From Sinomonas atrocyanea (lineage in GTDB: Bacteria > Actinomycetota > Actinomycetes > Actinomycetales > Micrococcaceae): a DNA stretch of 64,000 nucleotides. The DNA is taken from positions 40,627 through 104,626 of the forward strand of contig NZ_JAUSTE010000014.1 in the NCBI RefSeq assembly GCF_030812675.1. The letters are read 5' to 3'. Position numbers and translations under genes: made by a program. This document shows positions 19,006-28,525 of the stretch, in pieces. Every line of letters begins with the position of its first letter. Positions within the stretch are counted from its first letter, which is position 1. The notes beneath the pieces are model-generated. The model was not told where the DNA came from, searched no databases, and worked only from the letters and a program-made list of their open reading frames with translations.

Positions 19006-20447
19006 GGCGCCGGACGCCGCGACTCGGCCTCGGCGCCGGCGGCGTCCGGCTCCTTCTGGGCGTCACGCGGCATGGCGAGCACCGCGGCCACGGCGAGGGC
19101 GGCAACCACGAGGACCGCGAGGAATACCGCTGCGGAGGCGGGCACGACGGCGAGCGGCCGGCCGGGCGCCGACGCGTAGATCCCGTTGGCGATCGCGCCG
19201 AAGACGGCGACGCCGAGGGCGCTGCCGATGGAGCGGGCGAACAGGTTGGTGCCCGTGACCACGCCCCGCCGGCTCCAGTCGACGCTCGACTGTGCGGCGA
19301 TGAGGGTGGGCGAGGCGGTGAGACCGAGCCCGAGGCCGATCACGAAGCAGCTGCCCGCGACGAAGAGCACGTCCGGGGTATGGGCGGTCGCGGCGAGCAC
19401 GGCTGTGCCGGCCACGGCGACCAGGATGCCGATGATGGCGGTGCGGCGGAAGCCGATCCGCAGGTACAGCCGCCCGGACTGGGAGGCGCTGATCGGCCAG
19501 CCGAGCGTGAGGGCTGCCAGCGCGAGGCCCGCGACCACGGGGGAGACCGCCAGCGCGCCCTCGAGGAACGTGGGCACATAGGACGTCAGCCCCAGGATCA
19601 TTGCCCCCACGCCGAAGGAGACCAGCGTGGTGGTGAGCAGGAGCCGGCGGGACATGACCCACAGGGGGAGCACCGGCTCCGCGGCGCGCCGCTCGGCGAG
19701 CAGGAAGGCCACGAACAGGGCCGCGCCCGCGCCCGGCACGCCGATGCCCAGCGGCGAGGCCCACGCCCACGCCTGGCCGCCCTCGAGCGCCCCGAGGATC
19801 AGCAGCGTCATCGCCACGGTCAGCAGCCCGGATCCGAGGTAGTCGATCCGGTGCCGCTCCTTCTCGAAGGACTCGTGGAACGTGCGCGCGAGCATCCACG
19901 CCGCCAGCACGCAGAGCGGGATGTTGATCAGGAAGATCCCGCGCCAGATGCCCAGCGACGCGAACACGCCGCCGAGGGTCGGCCCCACCACGGAGGAGAC
20001 CGCCCACACGCTCGCGAGGTAGCCCTGCGCCTTGGCCCGCTCCGCGACGGTGTAGATGTCCCCGGCGATCGTGATGGCCATCGGCTGCACGGCGCCGGCG
20101 CCGAGCCCCTGCACCACGCGGAACGCGATGAGCGCGCCCATGGTCGGGGCTATCCCGCACAGCACCGAACCGAGCAGGAACAGGCCGATGCCCGTGAGGA
20201 TCAGCGGCTTGCGGCCCAGCATGTCGGCGAGCTTGGCGTACACCGGCACGGAGACGGCCTGCGCGAGCATGTAGGCGGAGAAGAGCCACGGGAACGAGGA
20301 GAACCCGCCGACGTCGCGCACGATCGAGGGCACTGCCGTCGCGACGATGGTCGAATCGATCGCCACGAGGCCCGTCGTGAGCATGAGGGCGATGAGGATG
20401 GGGCCACGTTCGGAGCGGAAGCCCACGTCGGCACGGGTCACGGTCAT
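19002..20447 (-). CDS. MFS transporter, DHA2 (EmrB/QacA) family
   Basis: A 481-residue drug/proton antiporter with 14 predicted membrane segments. Motif A is KLADMLGRK between TM2 and TM3; TM1 has ATAVPSIVRDVGG, the DHA2-specific DSTIVATA-VP pattern, and motif C-like GPTLGGVFASLGIWR lies in TM5. It probably exports drugs, dyes or metabolites. The ATG at 20447 lacks a strong ribosome site. The longer frame to 20546 has no family resemblance. It is divergent from the thioesterase gene at 20578. Confidence 0.9.
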   Translation of the reverse strand: MTVTRADVGFRSERGPILIALMLTTGLVAIDSTIVATAVPSIVRDVGGFSSFPWLFSAYMLAQAVSVPVYAKLADMLGRKPLILTGIGLFLLGSVLCGIAPTMGALIAFRVVQGLGAGAVQPMAITIAGDIYTVAERAKAQGYLASVWAVSSVVGPTLGGVFASLGIWRGIFLINIPLCVLAAWMLARTFHESFEKERHRIDYLGSGLLTVAMTLLILGALEGGQAWAWASPLGIGVPGAGAALFVAFLLAERRAAEPVLPLWVMSRRLLLTTTLVSFGVGAMILGLTSYVPTFLEGALAVSPVVAGLALAALTLGWPISASQSGRLYLRIGFRRTAIIGILVAVAGTAVLAATAHTPDVLFVAGSCFVIGLGLGLTASPTLIAAQSSVDWSRRGVVTGTNLFARSIGSALGVAVFGAIANGIYASAPGRPLAVVPASAAVFLAVLVVAALAVAAVLAMPRDAQKEPDAAGAEAESRRPAP

Positions 20448-20577
20448 GAAGGTCAGAACCGCGCGGGGTGCGCAAATAGTCCCGGCCGGAGCCAGCAGCG
20501 GTGCGGGGCCGCCTTGCCGCTGGCGATAAGGTGGACGGGGCCGCACAGCGGAGAGCAGGCCAGGAGAGGAGCGGGAC

Positions 20578-21411
20578 GTGACGCAGCAGGCAGGGACATC
20601 GGCCGAGTGGGCGCAGGCGCTGCCCGAACTGGCCGAGGGCGACTTCTACTACGAGGACCTCGGCGGCGGCCGCTACCGCTCCACCATCCACGCCCAGGGC
20701 GCCTGGAACGCCCACGAGCAGCACATGGCACCCGCCTCCGGCATCCTCGCCCACGCCCTGGCCCACCACGAGCCGCGCCCCGAGATGCGCATCGCGCGCA
20801 TCGGCTACGAGATCCTCGGCCTCATCCACGGCGGCGAGTTCGAGGTCACGACCCGCACCGTCCGCCCCGGCAGGACGATCGAGCTGATCGAGGCCGAGCT
20901 GACCGCCCAGGGCCGCCCCGCCGTGCGGGCCACCGCCTGGCGGCTCGTCACCGCGGACACCTCGGCGGTCGCCGCCGTCGAGGACCCGCGCATCCCGCCG
21001 CGCGAGGAGTGCGAGCGCTGGGACGGGGCCACCGAATGGCCCGGGGGCTACATCCGCTCGCTCGAGATGTACCAGGCTCCGGGCCATCGCTCGGGCAGCG
21101 GCACCGTGTGGATCCGCACCGCCCACCCCCTCGTCGGCGGCGCGGAGAGCCCCGAGTGGGCCCGGCTCATCGGGCTCGTCGACACGGCCAACGGCATCGC
21201 CACCCGGGTCCCGCCCGGCCCCGGCAGCTGGGCGTTCCCCAACGTCGACCTCCAGATCCACATGTACCGCGAGCCCCGGGGCGAGTGGCTCGGCATCGAC
21301 AACGCGGTGTCCTTCGGCACGGACGGGATCGGCCTGACCTCCTCCGTGCTGCACGACGACGACGGGCCCTTCGGCCGGGCCGAGCAGATCCTCACGCTGC
21401 GCAGGAGCTGA
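20578..21411 (+). CDS. Acyl-CoA thioesterase-like (double hotdog) protein
   Basis: A 277-residue protein with two tandem hotdog halves. The first half carries the hotdog helix and following strand (MAPASGILAHALAHHE, ARIGYEILGLIHGGEF), and the second ends NVDLQIHMYREPRGEWLGID and SFGTDGIGLTSSVLHDDDG, the usual C-terminal pattern of TesB-like thioesterases. It probably hydrolyses acyl-CoA or acts as a thioesterase-like accessory protein. The GTG follows caggagaggagcggg. It ends 3 bp before the next gene, implying a bicistronic unit with a lipoate-ligase-like protein. Confidence 0.85.
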   Translation: MTQQAGTSAEWAQALPELAEGDFYYEDLGGGRYRSTIHAQGAWNAHEQHMAPASGILAHALAHHEPRPEMRIARIGYEILGLIHGGEFEVTTRTVRPGRTIELIEAELTAQGRPAVRATAWRLVTADTSAVAAVEDPRIPPREECERWDGATEWPGGYIRSLEMYQAPGHRSGSGTVWIRTAHPLVGGAESPEWARLIGLVDTANGIATRVPPGPGSWAFPNVDLQIHMYREPRGEWLGIDNAVSFGTDGIGLTSSVLHDDDGPFGRAEQILTLRRS

Positions 21412-21414
21412 TCC

Positions 21415-22191
21415 GTGGCGGAGTGGAACGGCGGCGACCACGTGCCGCTCGAGGTCGTCTCCGGGACCGGCCTGGGCGGGTCCGCCGGGGGCGGGGCCGC
21501 GGCTGAGCTGGGGCGCGCCATGGAACTGCTCGACGAGGTCAAGCGCGGCGCCCGGGGCGGGACGCTCCGGCTCTACCGCCCGCAGCGCACCCTCGCGTTC
21601 GGGCAGCGGGACACGCGCCTGCCGGGCTTCGAGGCGGCCCGGTCCGCGGCCCTCGCGCACGGCTTCGAGCCCGTGGTGCGCCGCGCCGGCGGCCGGGCGG
21701 CGGCCTACCACGCCGGCACGCTCATCGTGGACCACATCGAGCCGGCCCGCGAGGCGATGGTGGGGCACCGGCACCGGTTCGAGGTCTTCGGCGACCTCTA
21801 CGCAGGCGCACTGCGCACCCTCGGCGTCGACGCCCGCGTGGGTGAGATCCCCGGGGAGTACTGCCCGGGCGAGTTCAGCGTCCACGGCGTCCCGGCCGGC
21901 GCCGGCCTCCCCGCCCGGAGCGGCCCGGGAGGCACGACGGCGGGCGGCCGGCTCAAGCTCGTCGGCACGGCCCAGCGGGTGGTCGCCGGGGCTTGGCTGT
22001 TCTCCTCGGTCTTCGTGGTGGCCGACGCCGCGCCCGTGCGCGCCGTGCTCACCGACGTCTACCGCGCCCTCGCGTTGCCGTTCGACCCGGCCACCGCGGG
22101 TGCCGCGGACGATCTCGTGCCCGGCCTCACGGTCGACGCCGTCGAGGCCGCGCTGCTGGCCATGTACCGGGACCAGGGCGCCCTCAACTGA
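21415..22191 (+). CDS. Lipoate-protein ligase A-family protein
   Basis: 258 residues, BPL/LplA/LipB fold. Motifs: YRPQRTLAFGQRD, VVRRAGGRAAAYHAGTLIVD (the RRxxGGxxxxH lipoyl-binding motif) and the nucleotide/lysine motif KLVGTAQR. Enzymes of this fold attach or move lipoyl/octanoyl groups to E2 and H proteins. The classical LplA C-terminal accessory domain is absent, so it could be an octanoyltransferase-type or salvage enzyme. The GTG start lies 3 bp after the thioesterase stop. The nearest lipoyl acceptor in the window is the broken E2 at 32213. It overlaps the isochorismatase gene end-to-end by 8 bp. Confidence 0.85.
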   Translation: MAEWNGGDHVPLEVVSGTGLGGSAGGGAAAELGRAMELLDEVKRGARGGTLRLYRPQRTLAFGQRDTRLPGFEAARSAALAHGFEPVVRRAGGRAAAYHAGTLIVDHIEPAREAMVGHRHRFEVFGDLYAGALRTLGVDARVGEIPGEYCPGEFSVHGVPAGAGLPARSGPGGTTAGGRLKLVGTAQRVVAGAWLFSSVFVVADAAPVRAVLTDVYRALALPFDPATAGAADDLVPGLTVDAVEAALLAMYRDQGALN

Positions 22192-22759
22192 CGGAGGCCC
22201 GCTTCGCCTGGCCGAGCAGGGCGAGCGCGTCCTCCCTGCCGAGCCGCTCCTGGCGGTACTGCTCGAGGAGGATCGTGAGCATCGCGTCGGCCTGCTCTGC
22301 GTCGTCGGCGCCCATCGCCTCGGCAGCGTAGGCCACGCGGAGGTTCAGGGCATAGGCATCCGCCGCCGTCTGGGCGAGGCACAGGTGGGTGGACACCCCC
22401 GCGAGCAGGAGGCGCTCGGTGCCCCACGTCCTCAGCCGCTGCAGCAGATCCGTGCCCACGAATGCGCTGTCGCGACGCTTGACGAGCTGGGGGAGCCCCT
22501 CGATGTCGAGCTCGGCGAGCGACTCGGCCTGCTCCGTGCCGCGGAAGGCGAAGCCCTGCCCGTCGTCGAGCATTGCGAGAGTCCAGGTCGACTGGTCGCG
22601 CTCGTGCTCGGTGCGGACCACCAAGGCGGGTGCTTCCGCGGCGCGGGCGGCAGCCAGAAGCTCGTTGCAGGCCGCAACGAGGCGGTCACGCTGGGCCGCA
22701 AGCTCCGGGAACTCGAAGAACGAGTTCTGCATGTCAATCATGAGGAGGGCGGTGCGCAT
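22184..22759 (-). CDS. Isochorismatase-family cysteine hydrolase
   Basis: 191 residues, alpha/beta/alpha hydrolase. The catalytic triad is visible: Asp9 in LMIDMQNSF, Lys in VKRRDSAFVGT and Cys in STHLCLAQTA. Members hydrolyse amide or vinyl-ether bonds (nicotinamidase, ureidoacrylate or isochorismate hydrolases); the exact substrate is not apparent. It is a single gene convergent with the lplA-like gene. Confidence 0.88.
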   Translation of the reverse strand: MRTALLMIDMQNSFFEFPELAAQRDRLVAACNELLAAARAAEAPALVVRTEHERDQSTWTLAMLDDGQGFAFRGTEQAESLAELDIEGLPQLVKRRDSAFVGTDLLQRLRTWGTERLLLAGVSTHLCLAQTAADAYALNLRVAYAAEAMGADDAEQADAMLTILLEQYRQERLGREDALALLGQAKRASVS

Positions 22760-22809
22760 GCCCGCGCCTTACCCGCCGCAGCGGGCATGCACACACACAT
22801 CCCGGGCAC

Positions 22810-23433
22810 TCAGTGGCCGCGGTCGATCCAGTCCTGGAGGTGGGGGGCTTCGGCGGCGATGGTGGTGGGGTCGCCGTGGCCGGTGTTGACCACCGTATCC
22901 GGCGGGAGGGTGAGGAGGCGGGTGCGGATGGAGTCGATGATGGTGGGGAAGTCGGAGTAGGACCGGCCGGTGGCGCCGGGTCCGCCGGCGAAGAGGGTGT
23001 CGCCGGTGAACACGGTGGCCAGGGCGGGGGCGTGGAAGCAGACGGAGCCTGGGGTGTGGCCGGGGGTGTGCAGGGCGGTCAGCTCGGTCCCGGCCACGGT
23101 GAAGACCTCCCCGTGGGCGATCTCGGCGTCGGGGACGGTGCCGGGGTAGAGGGCGTCCCAGAGCATGAGGTCGGCCGGGTGCAGGAGCACGGGGGCCCCG
23201 ACCCGGTCGGCGAACTCGCGGGCGTGGCGGATGTGGTCGTCGTGGCCGTGGGTGAGCAGCACCGCGGTCACGGTGCGGCCGGCGACGGCGGCGGCGACGG
23301 CGGCGTGGGCGGGATCGATGACGATGGCCTCGGTGTCGTCGCCGACGATCCAGACGTTGTTCTCCACCTCCCAGGTTCCCCCGTCGAGGCTGAACGTGCC
23401 CGCCGTGACGAGGCGGTCGATGCTGGCGGGCAT
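22810..23433 (-). CDS. Metallo-beta-lactamase-fold hydrolase of mycothiol formaldehyde pathway
   Basis: 207 residues, glyoxalase-II-like MBL fold. Metal ligands: THGHDDH (residues about 61-67), the HTPGHTPGS His, the Asp in FTGDTLF, and the GHGDPTT His near the C-terminus. It starts one base inside the mscR stop (TGATG), so the two are translationally coupled. The same pair occurs in mycobacteria (Rv2259/Rv2260). From this context it probably hydrolyses S-formylmycothiol or a related mycothiol thioester; that activity is inferred. Confidence 0.88.
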   Translation of the reverse strand: MPASIDRLVTAGTFSLDGGTWEVENNVWIVGDDTEAIVIDPAHAAVAAAVAGRTVTAVLLTHGHDDHIRHAREFADRVGAPVLLHPADLMLWDALYPGTVPDAEIAHGEVFTVAGTELTALHTPGHTPGSVCFHAPALATVFTGDTLFAGGPGATGRSYSDFPTIIDSIRTRLLTLPPDTVVNTGHGDPTTIAAEAPHLQDWIDRGH

Positions 23434-24542
23434 CAGAGCTCGACCACCGAGCGGAGGACCTCGCCGCGGTGCATCTTCTCGAACGCGGCCTCGACGTCGC
23501 CCAGGCCGATCCGCTCGGTGACGAACGCGTCCAGGGGCAGGCGGCCGAGCCTGAACTGGTCCACGAGCATGGGGAAGTCGCGGCTCGGCAGGCAGTCGCC
23601 GTACCAGGAGGACTTCAGCGACCCGCCGCGGCCGAAGACGTCCAGCAGGGGCAGCTCGAGGGCCATCTCCGGGGTGGGGACGCCGACGAGGACCACGCGG
23701 CCGGCGAGGTCGCGGGCGTAGAAGGCCTGCCTGTAGGTCTCGGGGCGGCCGACGGCGTCGATCACCACGTCCGCGCCGTGCCCGCCGGTGAGCTCGCGGA
23801 TGGCCTCGACCGGGTCGGTCTCGCGCGAGACGACCCCGTGGGTGGCGCCGAGGGTCTGGGCGAGCTCGACCTTGGCCGGGTCGAGGTCGACGGCGATGAT
23901 CGTGGTCGCGCCGGCGAGCCTGGCCCCGGCGATCGCGGCGATGCCGACCCCGCCGCAGCCGATCACGGCCACGGACTCCCCGCGGGCGACCTCGCCGGTG
24001 TTGATGGCCGCGCCGATGCCGGCCATGATGCCGCAGCCGAGCAGGCCGACCGCGGCGGGGTCGACGTCGTCGTCGATCTTCGTGCACTGCCCGGCGGCGA
24101 CGAGGGTCTTCTCCGCGAAGGAGCCGATGCCCAGGGCCGGGGAGAGCGGGGTCCCGTCGGCCAGGGTCATCTTCTGGGTCGCGTTGTCGGTCGCGAAGCA
24201 GTACTGCGGCTGGCCCTTGGCGCAGGCCCGGCACTGCCCGCACACGGCCCGCCAGTTCAGGATCACCCGGTCCCCGGGCTTGAGGTCCGTCACGTCCGGG
24301 CCGACCGCGGAGACCACGGCGGCGGACTCGTGCCCGAGCAGGTACGGGTAGTCCTCCCCGATGCCGCCCTGCTTGTAGTGCAGGTCCGTGTGGCACACCC
24401 CGCACGTGAGCACGTCCACGAGCGCCTCGCCCGGCCCCGGATCCGGGACCAGGATCGTCTCCACCACCGCCGCGGCACCCTTCGAGCGCACCACGACCCC
24501 CCTCACCTCGTGCATCCTGGGCTGCTGAGCTGCGCTGGCCAT
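23433..24542 (-). CDS. mscR: S-(hydroxymethyl)mycothiol dehydrogenase / S-nitrosomycothiol reductase
   Basis: A 369-residue zinc alcohol dehydrogenase of the MDR superfamily. The catalytic zinc Cys is in [11 protein letters not shown]; the structural zinc Cys cluster is CGQCRAC with a further Cys in [10 protein letters not shown]; the NAD-binding motif is [25 protein letters not shown] and [17 protein letters not shown] are close to MscR of Mycobacterium. It oxidises S-hydroxymethyl-mycothiol (formaldehyde adduct) and reduces S-nitrosomycothiol. The ATG follows ggggagg at 7 nt. It leads a two-gene unit with the MBL hydrolase. Confidence 0.93.
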   Translation of the reverse strand: MASAAQQPRMHEVRGVVVRSKGAAAVVETILVPDPGPGEALVDVLTCGVCHTDLHYKQGGIGEDYPYLLGHESAAVVSAVGPDVTDLKPGDRVILNWRAVCGQCRACAKGQPQYCFATDNATQKMTLADGTPLSPALGIGSFAEKTLVAAGQCTKIDDDVDPAAVGLLGCGIMAGIGAAINTGEVARGESVAVIGCGGVGIAAIAGARLAGATTIIAVDLDPAKVELAQTLGATHGVVSRETDPVEAIRELTGGHGADVVIDAVGRPETYRQAFYARDLAGRVVLVGVPTPEMALELPLLDVFGRGGSLKSSWYGDCLPSRDFPMLVDQFRLGRLPLDAFVTERIGLGDVEAAFEKMHRGEVLRSVVEL

Positions 24543-24650
24543 GAAAAAACCTCCCCTGACTCGTCCTACGGTGTGGGGCCATCGTAGGAGGGGCCGGGGG
24601 AGGCCGGGCAAACCGGGTCCGCGGTGCAGACCGCCGGATGCCCCGAGGCG

Positions 24651-24911
24651 TCAGAGGCCGAGCTTGGCCTTCACCTGTGCCGCGGAGGGGTTGGTCGCGG
24701 CAGTGCCGTCCGGGAACACGACGGTGGGGACGGTGCGGTTGCCGCCGTTGAGCCGCTCCACGAGCTCGGCGGTGCCCTCGACCTCCTCGATGTTCACCTC
24801 GGTGTAGCCGATGCCCTGGGCGTCCAGCTGCTTCTTGAGCCGGTTGCAGTAGCCGCACCAGGTCGTCGAGAACATCGTGATGCTGCCGGCTGCAGGGGTG
24901 AAGGTGTCCAT
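24651..24911 (-). CDS. mrx1: Mycoredoxin 1, glutaredoxin-like
   Basis: An 86-residue thioredoxin-fold protein with the CGYC active site in FSTTWCGYCNRL, as in mycoredoxin-1, and the cis-Pro motif TVPTVVF. Mycoredoxin reduces mycothiol mixed disulfides using mycothiol as electron donor. ATG at 24911 follows aggagt. It lies 108 bp downstream of the mscR start region but in the same orientation upstream of it, so this is a small mycothiol-related neighbourhood, although an operon with mscR is unsure. Confidence 0.9.
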   Translation of the reverse strand: MDTFTPAAGSITMFSTTWCGYCNRLKKQLDAQGIGYTEVNIEEVEGTAELVERLNGGNRTVPTVVFPDGTAATNPSAAQVKAKLGL

Positions 24912-24985
24912 GCGTGTACTCCTAGGGGTAGGGGATCCGGGTCTTCCAACGCGCTGCGGGCGCCGGGTATTCCCGGCGGTGCGGC

Positions 24986-25714
24986 TCACCCGGCTGCTTC
25001 GATGAGCTCCGGGCCGTCGTTGCGGACGCTGTTCACGAGGCTGCCCACCACGCGGGGGGCGAGATGCGGCTCCGGCATCGAGTCGATGAGCGCCCGCACG
25101 TCCGCCTCGCCGGTCGTCTCCGGGTCGAGCCAGTCCGACCACATCTCGCGGGGCACGATCACCGGCGTGCGGTCGTGGATGTAGCCCAGGGCGTCCGAGG
25201 CCGGGCCCGTCAGGATCGTGCACGTGCGCAGCCACCGGTGCGGGCTGTCCGCAGGGAGGGTCGGGTCCGGCCAGTTCTCGAACAGGGCAGCGAAGGCGAG
25301 CAGCCCGTCGTCGTCCGCGTGCAGGTAGGTGGGGACCTTCTCGAGCGTGCCGGGCTTGGCGGTGCTCTCGCGCTTCTCCCACTCGTAGTAGCCGTCCGCC
25401 GGGACGAGCGCCCGCTTGGACGCCGCGGCCTTGCGGAAGGAGGGCTTCTCCGTGACCGTCTCCCGGCGGGCGTTGATGAGCCGCGCCGCGCCCTTGGTGT
25501 CCTTCGCCCACGGGGGCACGAGCCCCCAGCGCGCCGTGACGAGCTTGCGCGAGAGTCCTCCGGTGTCCTTCTCGCGGCGGTCGAGGATGATCGGGACGGG
25601 GTCCGTGGGCGCAATGTTGTAGGAGGGCTCGAGGGCATCGACGTAGGTCTCGTCGACGTCGAACTCCGCCACCAGGTCGCCCACCGGCCGGGCCATGACG
25701 TATCTGCCGCACAT
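24986..25714 (-). CDS. SOS response-associated peptidase (SRAP/HMCES, YedK-like)
   Basis: 242 residues. The catalytic Cys2 follows the initiator Met (MCGRYVM); removal of Met exposes it to crosslink to abasic sites in single-stranded DNA. Other conserved residues are Asn in [20 protein letters not shown] with INARRETV, the active-site Glu in DGYYEWEK and His in IHDRTPV. It protects abasic sites during replication. It is divergent from thrS; the longer frame to 25834 is not conserved and would block use of Cys2. Confidence 0.93.
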   Translation of the reverse strand: MCGRYVMARPVGDLVAEFDVDETYVDALEPSYNIAPTDPVPIILDRREKDTGGLSRKLVTARWGLVPPWAKDTKGAARLINARRETVTEKPSFRKAAASKRALVPADGYYEWEKRESTAKPGTLEKVPTYLHADDDGLLAFAALFENWPDPTLPADSPHRWLRTCTILTGPASDALGYIHDRTPVIVPREMWSDWLDPETTGEADVRALIDSMPEPHLAPRVVGSLVNSVRNDGPELIEAAG

Positions 25715-25869
25715 GCGCCCATTATGGCCGCGGCCCGGGCCATCGGGCCACGCGGCGGCCGCCTGTCGCCGCCGTGGGTGGGGGACGCGATCCGATAGGC
25801 TTGACGCTGGCTGGCTGTGGTCTCCGTACGCCACAAGCTATGAAGCCGGAACATGACGAGGAGAGACCC

Positions 25870-27900
25870 GTGCCAGAGGCCCAGCAGATGACAATCACCG
25901 TTGACGGCGAACCGCGAACCGTGACGGAGGGCACCACGGGAACCGAGCTGTTCGAGGGACACCGCGAGATCGTCGTGATGCGGGTGGACGGCGGCCTGAA
26001 GGACCTCGATCAGGCCGTCCCGGCCGGCGCCGAGGTGGAGGGCGTGGACATCGCCAGCGAGGACGGGCTCAACGTCCTGCGGCACTCGACGGCGCATGTC
26101 ATGGCGCAGGCCGTGCAGCAGCTGCGCCCGGGGGCCAAGCTCGGCATCGGTCCCTACATCAAGGACGGCTTCTACTTCGACTTCGACGTCGCCGAGCCCT
26201 TCACTCCCGAGGACCTGCGCACCCTCGAGAAGATGATGCTCAAGATCGTCAACCAGAACCAGGTCTTCCGGCGCCGCGTCGTCACCGAGGTCGAGGCCGG
26301 CGCCGCCATGGCCGACGAGCCCTACAAGCTCGTCCTCCTCGGGGTCAAGGACCAGGACTCGAAGGCGCACGACGCCGCCGCGAAGGAAGGCGCGAACGTC
26401 GAGGTCGGCGCCGGCGAGATCACGATCTACGACAACATCGACCGCAAGAGCGGCGACGTCGTCTGGTGCGACCTGTGCCGCGGCCCGCACCTGCCCAACA
26501 CCAAGCTCATCTCCAACGCCTTCGCCCTCACCCGCTCCGCGGCCGCGTACTGGCTCGGCAACGAGAAGAACGTCCAGCTCCAGCGCATCTACGGCACCGC
26601 CTGGCCCACCAAGGAGGCCCTCAAGGCCTACCAGGACCGCATCGCCGAGGCCGAGCGGCGCGACCACCGCAAGCTCGGCGCCGAGCTGGACCTGTTCTCC
26701 TTCCCCGACGAGCTCGGCTCTGGGCTGCCCGTGTTCCATCCCAAGGGCGGCATCATCAAGCGGGAGATGGAGGACTACGTCCGCCGCCGGCATATCGAGG
26801 AGGGCTTCCAGTACGTCGGGACGCCGCACATCTCCAAGGACGGCCTGTTCCACACCTCGGGCCACCTGCCGTACTACGCGGACACGATGTTCCCCCCGCT
26901 CCACGTCGACGAGGAGCGCGACGAGGACGGCAACATCACCAAGCCGGGCCAGGACTACCGCCTCAAGGCCATGAACTGCCCCATGCACAACCTGATCTAC
27001 CGCTCCCGCGGCCGGTCCTACCGCGAGCTGCCGATGCGGCTGTTCGAGTTCGGCCACGTCTACCGGTACGAGAAGTCCGGCGTGGTGCACGGCCTCACCC
27101 GCGTGCGCGGCTTCGCCCAGGACGACTCGCACTCGTACGTGACCAAGGAGCAGGCCCCGGGCGAGGTCAAGCACCTGCTGACGTTCATCCTCTCGCTCCT
27201 GCGCGACTTCGGCCTCGACGACTTCTACCTCGAGCTCTCCACCCGGGACCCGGAGTCGGACAAGTTCATCGGCACCGACGAGCAGTGGGAGGAGGCCACG
27301 GCCGTCCTCGAGCGGGTGGCCCTCGAGACCGGGCTCGAGCTCGTCCCGGACCCGGGCGGCGCCGCCTACTACGGCCCCAAGATCTCGGTCCAGGCCCGCG
27401 ACGCGATCGGCCGGACGTGGCAGATGTCCACCGTCCAGTACGACTTCAACCAGCCCGCCCGCTTCGGGCTCGAGTACCAGGCCGCGGACGGCACCCGCCA
27501 GGAGCCGGTCATGATCCACGCCGCGAAGTTCGGCTCGATCGAGCGGTTCCTGGGCGTCCTCACGGAGCACTACGCGGGCGCCTTCCCGGCGTGGCTCGCC
27601 CCGGTGCAGGTCGTCGCCATCCCCGTCGCCGAGGCGTTCAACGACTACCTGTACGACGTCGTGGACCGCCTCAAGAAGGAGGGGATCCGCGCGGAGGTGG
27701 ACGCCTCGAGCGACCGCTTCCCGAAGAAGATCCGCACGGCAAGCAAGGAGAAGGTCCCGTTCGTCCTCATCGCCGGCGGCGACGACGCCGACGCGGGCGC
27801 GGTCTCGTTCCGGTTCCGCGACGGCAGCCAGGACAACGGTGTTCCGGTCGACGAGGCCGTGGCGCGGATCGTCCAGGCCGTCCGCTCGAGGGCGCTCTGA
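25870..27900 (+). CDS. thrS: Threonyl-tRNA synthetase
   Basis: 676 residues. Domains in order: TGS (1-65), editing domain (about 66-225, with HSTAHVMAQ and CRGPHLP), class II catalytic core (about 270-560) and anticodon-binding domain (last 110). The zinc-site Cys/His appear in MNCPMHN and motif 2 around [13 protein letters not shown]. The GTG at 25870 follows gaggaga; an in-frame ATG at 25840 is an alternative. A ttgacg hexamer at 25801 could be the -35. No T-box leader is evident. It is followed after 1 bp by the HIT gene. Confidence 0.96.
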   Translation: MPEAQQMTITVDGEPRTVTEGTTGTELFEGHREIVVMRVDGGLKDLDQAVPAGAEVEGVDIASEDGLNVLRHSTAHVMAQAVQQLRPGAKLGIGPYIKDGFYFDFDVAEPFTPEDLRTLEKMMLKIVNQNQVFRRRVVTEVEAGAAMADEPYKLVLLGVKDQDSKAHDAAAKEGANVEVGAGEITIYDNIDRKSGDVVWCDLCRGPHLPNTKLISNAFALTRSAAAYWLGNEKNVQLQRIYGTAWPTKEALKAYQDRIAEAERRDHRKLGAELDLFSFPDELGSGLPVFHPKGGIIKREMEDYVRRRHIEEGFQYVGTPHISKDGLFHTSGHLPYYADTMFPPLHVDEERDEDGNITKPGQDYRLKAMNCPMHNLIYRSRGRSYRELPMRLFEFGHVYRYEKSGVVHGLTRVRGFAQDDSHSYVTKEQAPGEVKHLLTFILSLLRDFGLDDFYLELSTRDPESDKFIGTDEQWEEATAVLERVALETGLELVPDPGGAAYYGPKISVQARDAIGRTWQMSTVQYDFNQPARFGLEYQAADGTRQEPVMIHAAKFGSIERFLGVLTEHYAGAFPAWLAPVQVVAIPVAEAFNDYLYDVVDRLKKEGIRAEVDASSDRFPKKIRTASKEKVPFVLIAGGDDADAGAVSFRFRDGSQDNGVPVDEAVARIVQAVRSRAL

Positions 27901-27901
27901 C

Positions 27902-28525
27902 GTGGCGGGGTCCGGGGGCGCCCAGGGCCAGCACGCGGACCCGGCCGTCGACGCGGCCGCGTCGGACGCCGCAGTGACCGACCCGTTCGAGCTGCCCGGG
28001 ACGCCGGACGCGTTCGGGCGCCTGTGGACCCCCCACCGGATGGCCTACGTCAAGGGCGGCCAGGGCCAGTACAAGGACAAGGACTGCCCCTTTTGCGCGG
28101 CGCCGGGCCGGAGCGACGAGCAGTCCCTGATCGTGCACCGCGGCCGGACCTGCTACGCGATCCTGAACCTGTTCCCCTACAACCCGGGCCACCTCCTCGT
28201 CTGCCCCTACCGCCATGTGGCCGACTACACCGACATCACCGCCGAGGAGACGGCCGAGATGGCGCAGATCACGCAGACGGCGATGCGGGTGATCCGGGCG
28301 GTGTCCAACCCGCACGGCTTCAACCTGGGGATCAACCAGGGCGACGCGGGCGGGGCCGGGATCGCCGCCCACCTCCACCAGCACGTGGTCCCGCGGTGGG
28401 GAGGGGACGCGAACTTCCTGCCGATCATCGCCCAGACCAAGCAGATCACCCAGACCCTCGACGAGACGCGCCGGCTGCTCGCGGAGGCCTGGCCGGGCGA
28501 GGGGACGGCCGCGGGTGCTCAATAG
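27902..28525 (+). CDS. HIT-domain protein (nucleotide hydrolase/transferase)
   Basis: 207 residues; an N-terminal Ala-rich extension of about 40 residues, then a HIT domain. Zinc-binding-type CPFC at about residue 61-64, NLFPYNPGHLLVCPYRH, and the catalytic histidine triad HLHQHVV. Related actinobacterial HIT proteins in this position are annotated as Ap4A phosphorylase-like. It starts one base after thrS and overlaps pgsA by 11 bp, so it sits inside an operon. Substrate not determined. Confidence 0.92.
   Translation: MAGSGGAQGQHADPAVDAAASDAAVTDPFELPGTPDAFGRLWTPHRMAYVKGGQGQYKDKDCPFCAAPGRSDEQSLIVHRGRTCYAILNLFPYNPGHLLVCPYRHVADYTDITAEETAEMAQITQTAMRVIRAVSNPHGFNLGINQGDAGGAGIAAHLHQHVVPRWGGDANFLPIIAQTKQITQTLDETRRLLAEAWPGEGTAAGAQ

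Noticed and set aside
19063..21885. 940-codon minus-strand open frame across the MFS and thioesterase genes
   Set aside because: Antisense or out-of-frame shadow of the real MFS and thioesterase genes; no start with ribosome site and no family resemblance.
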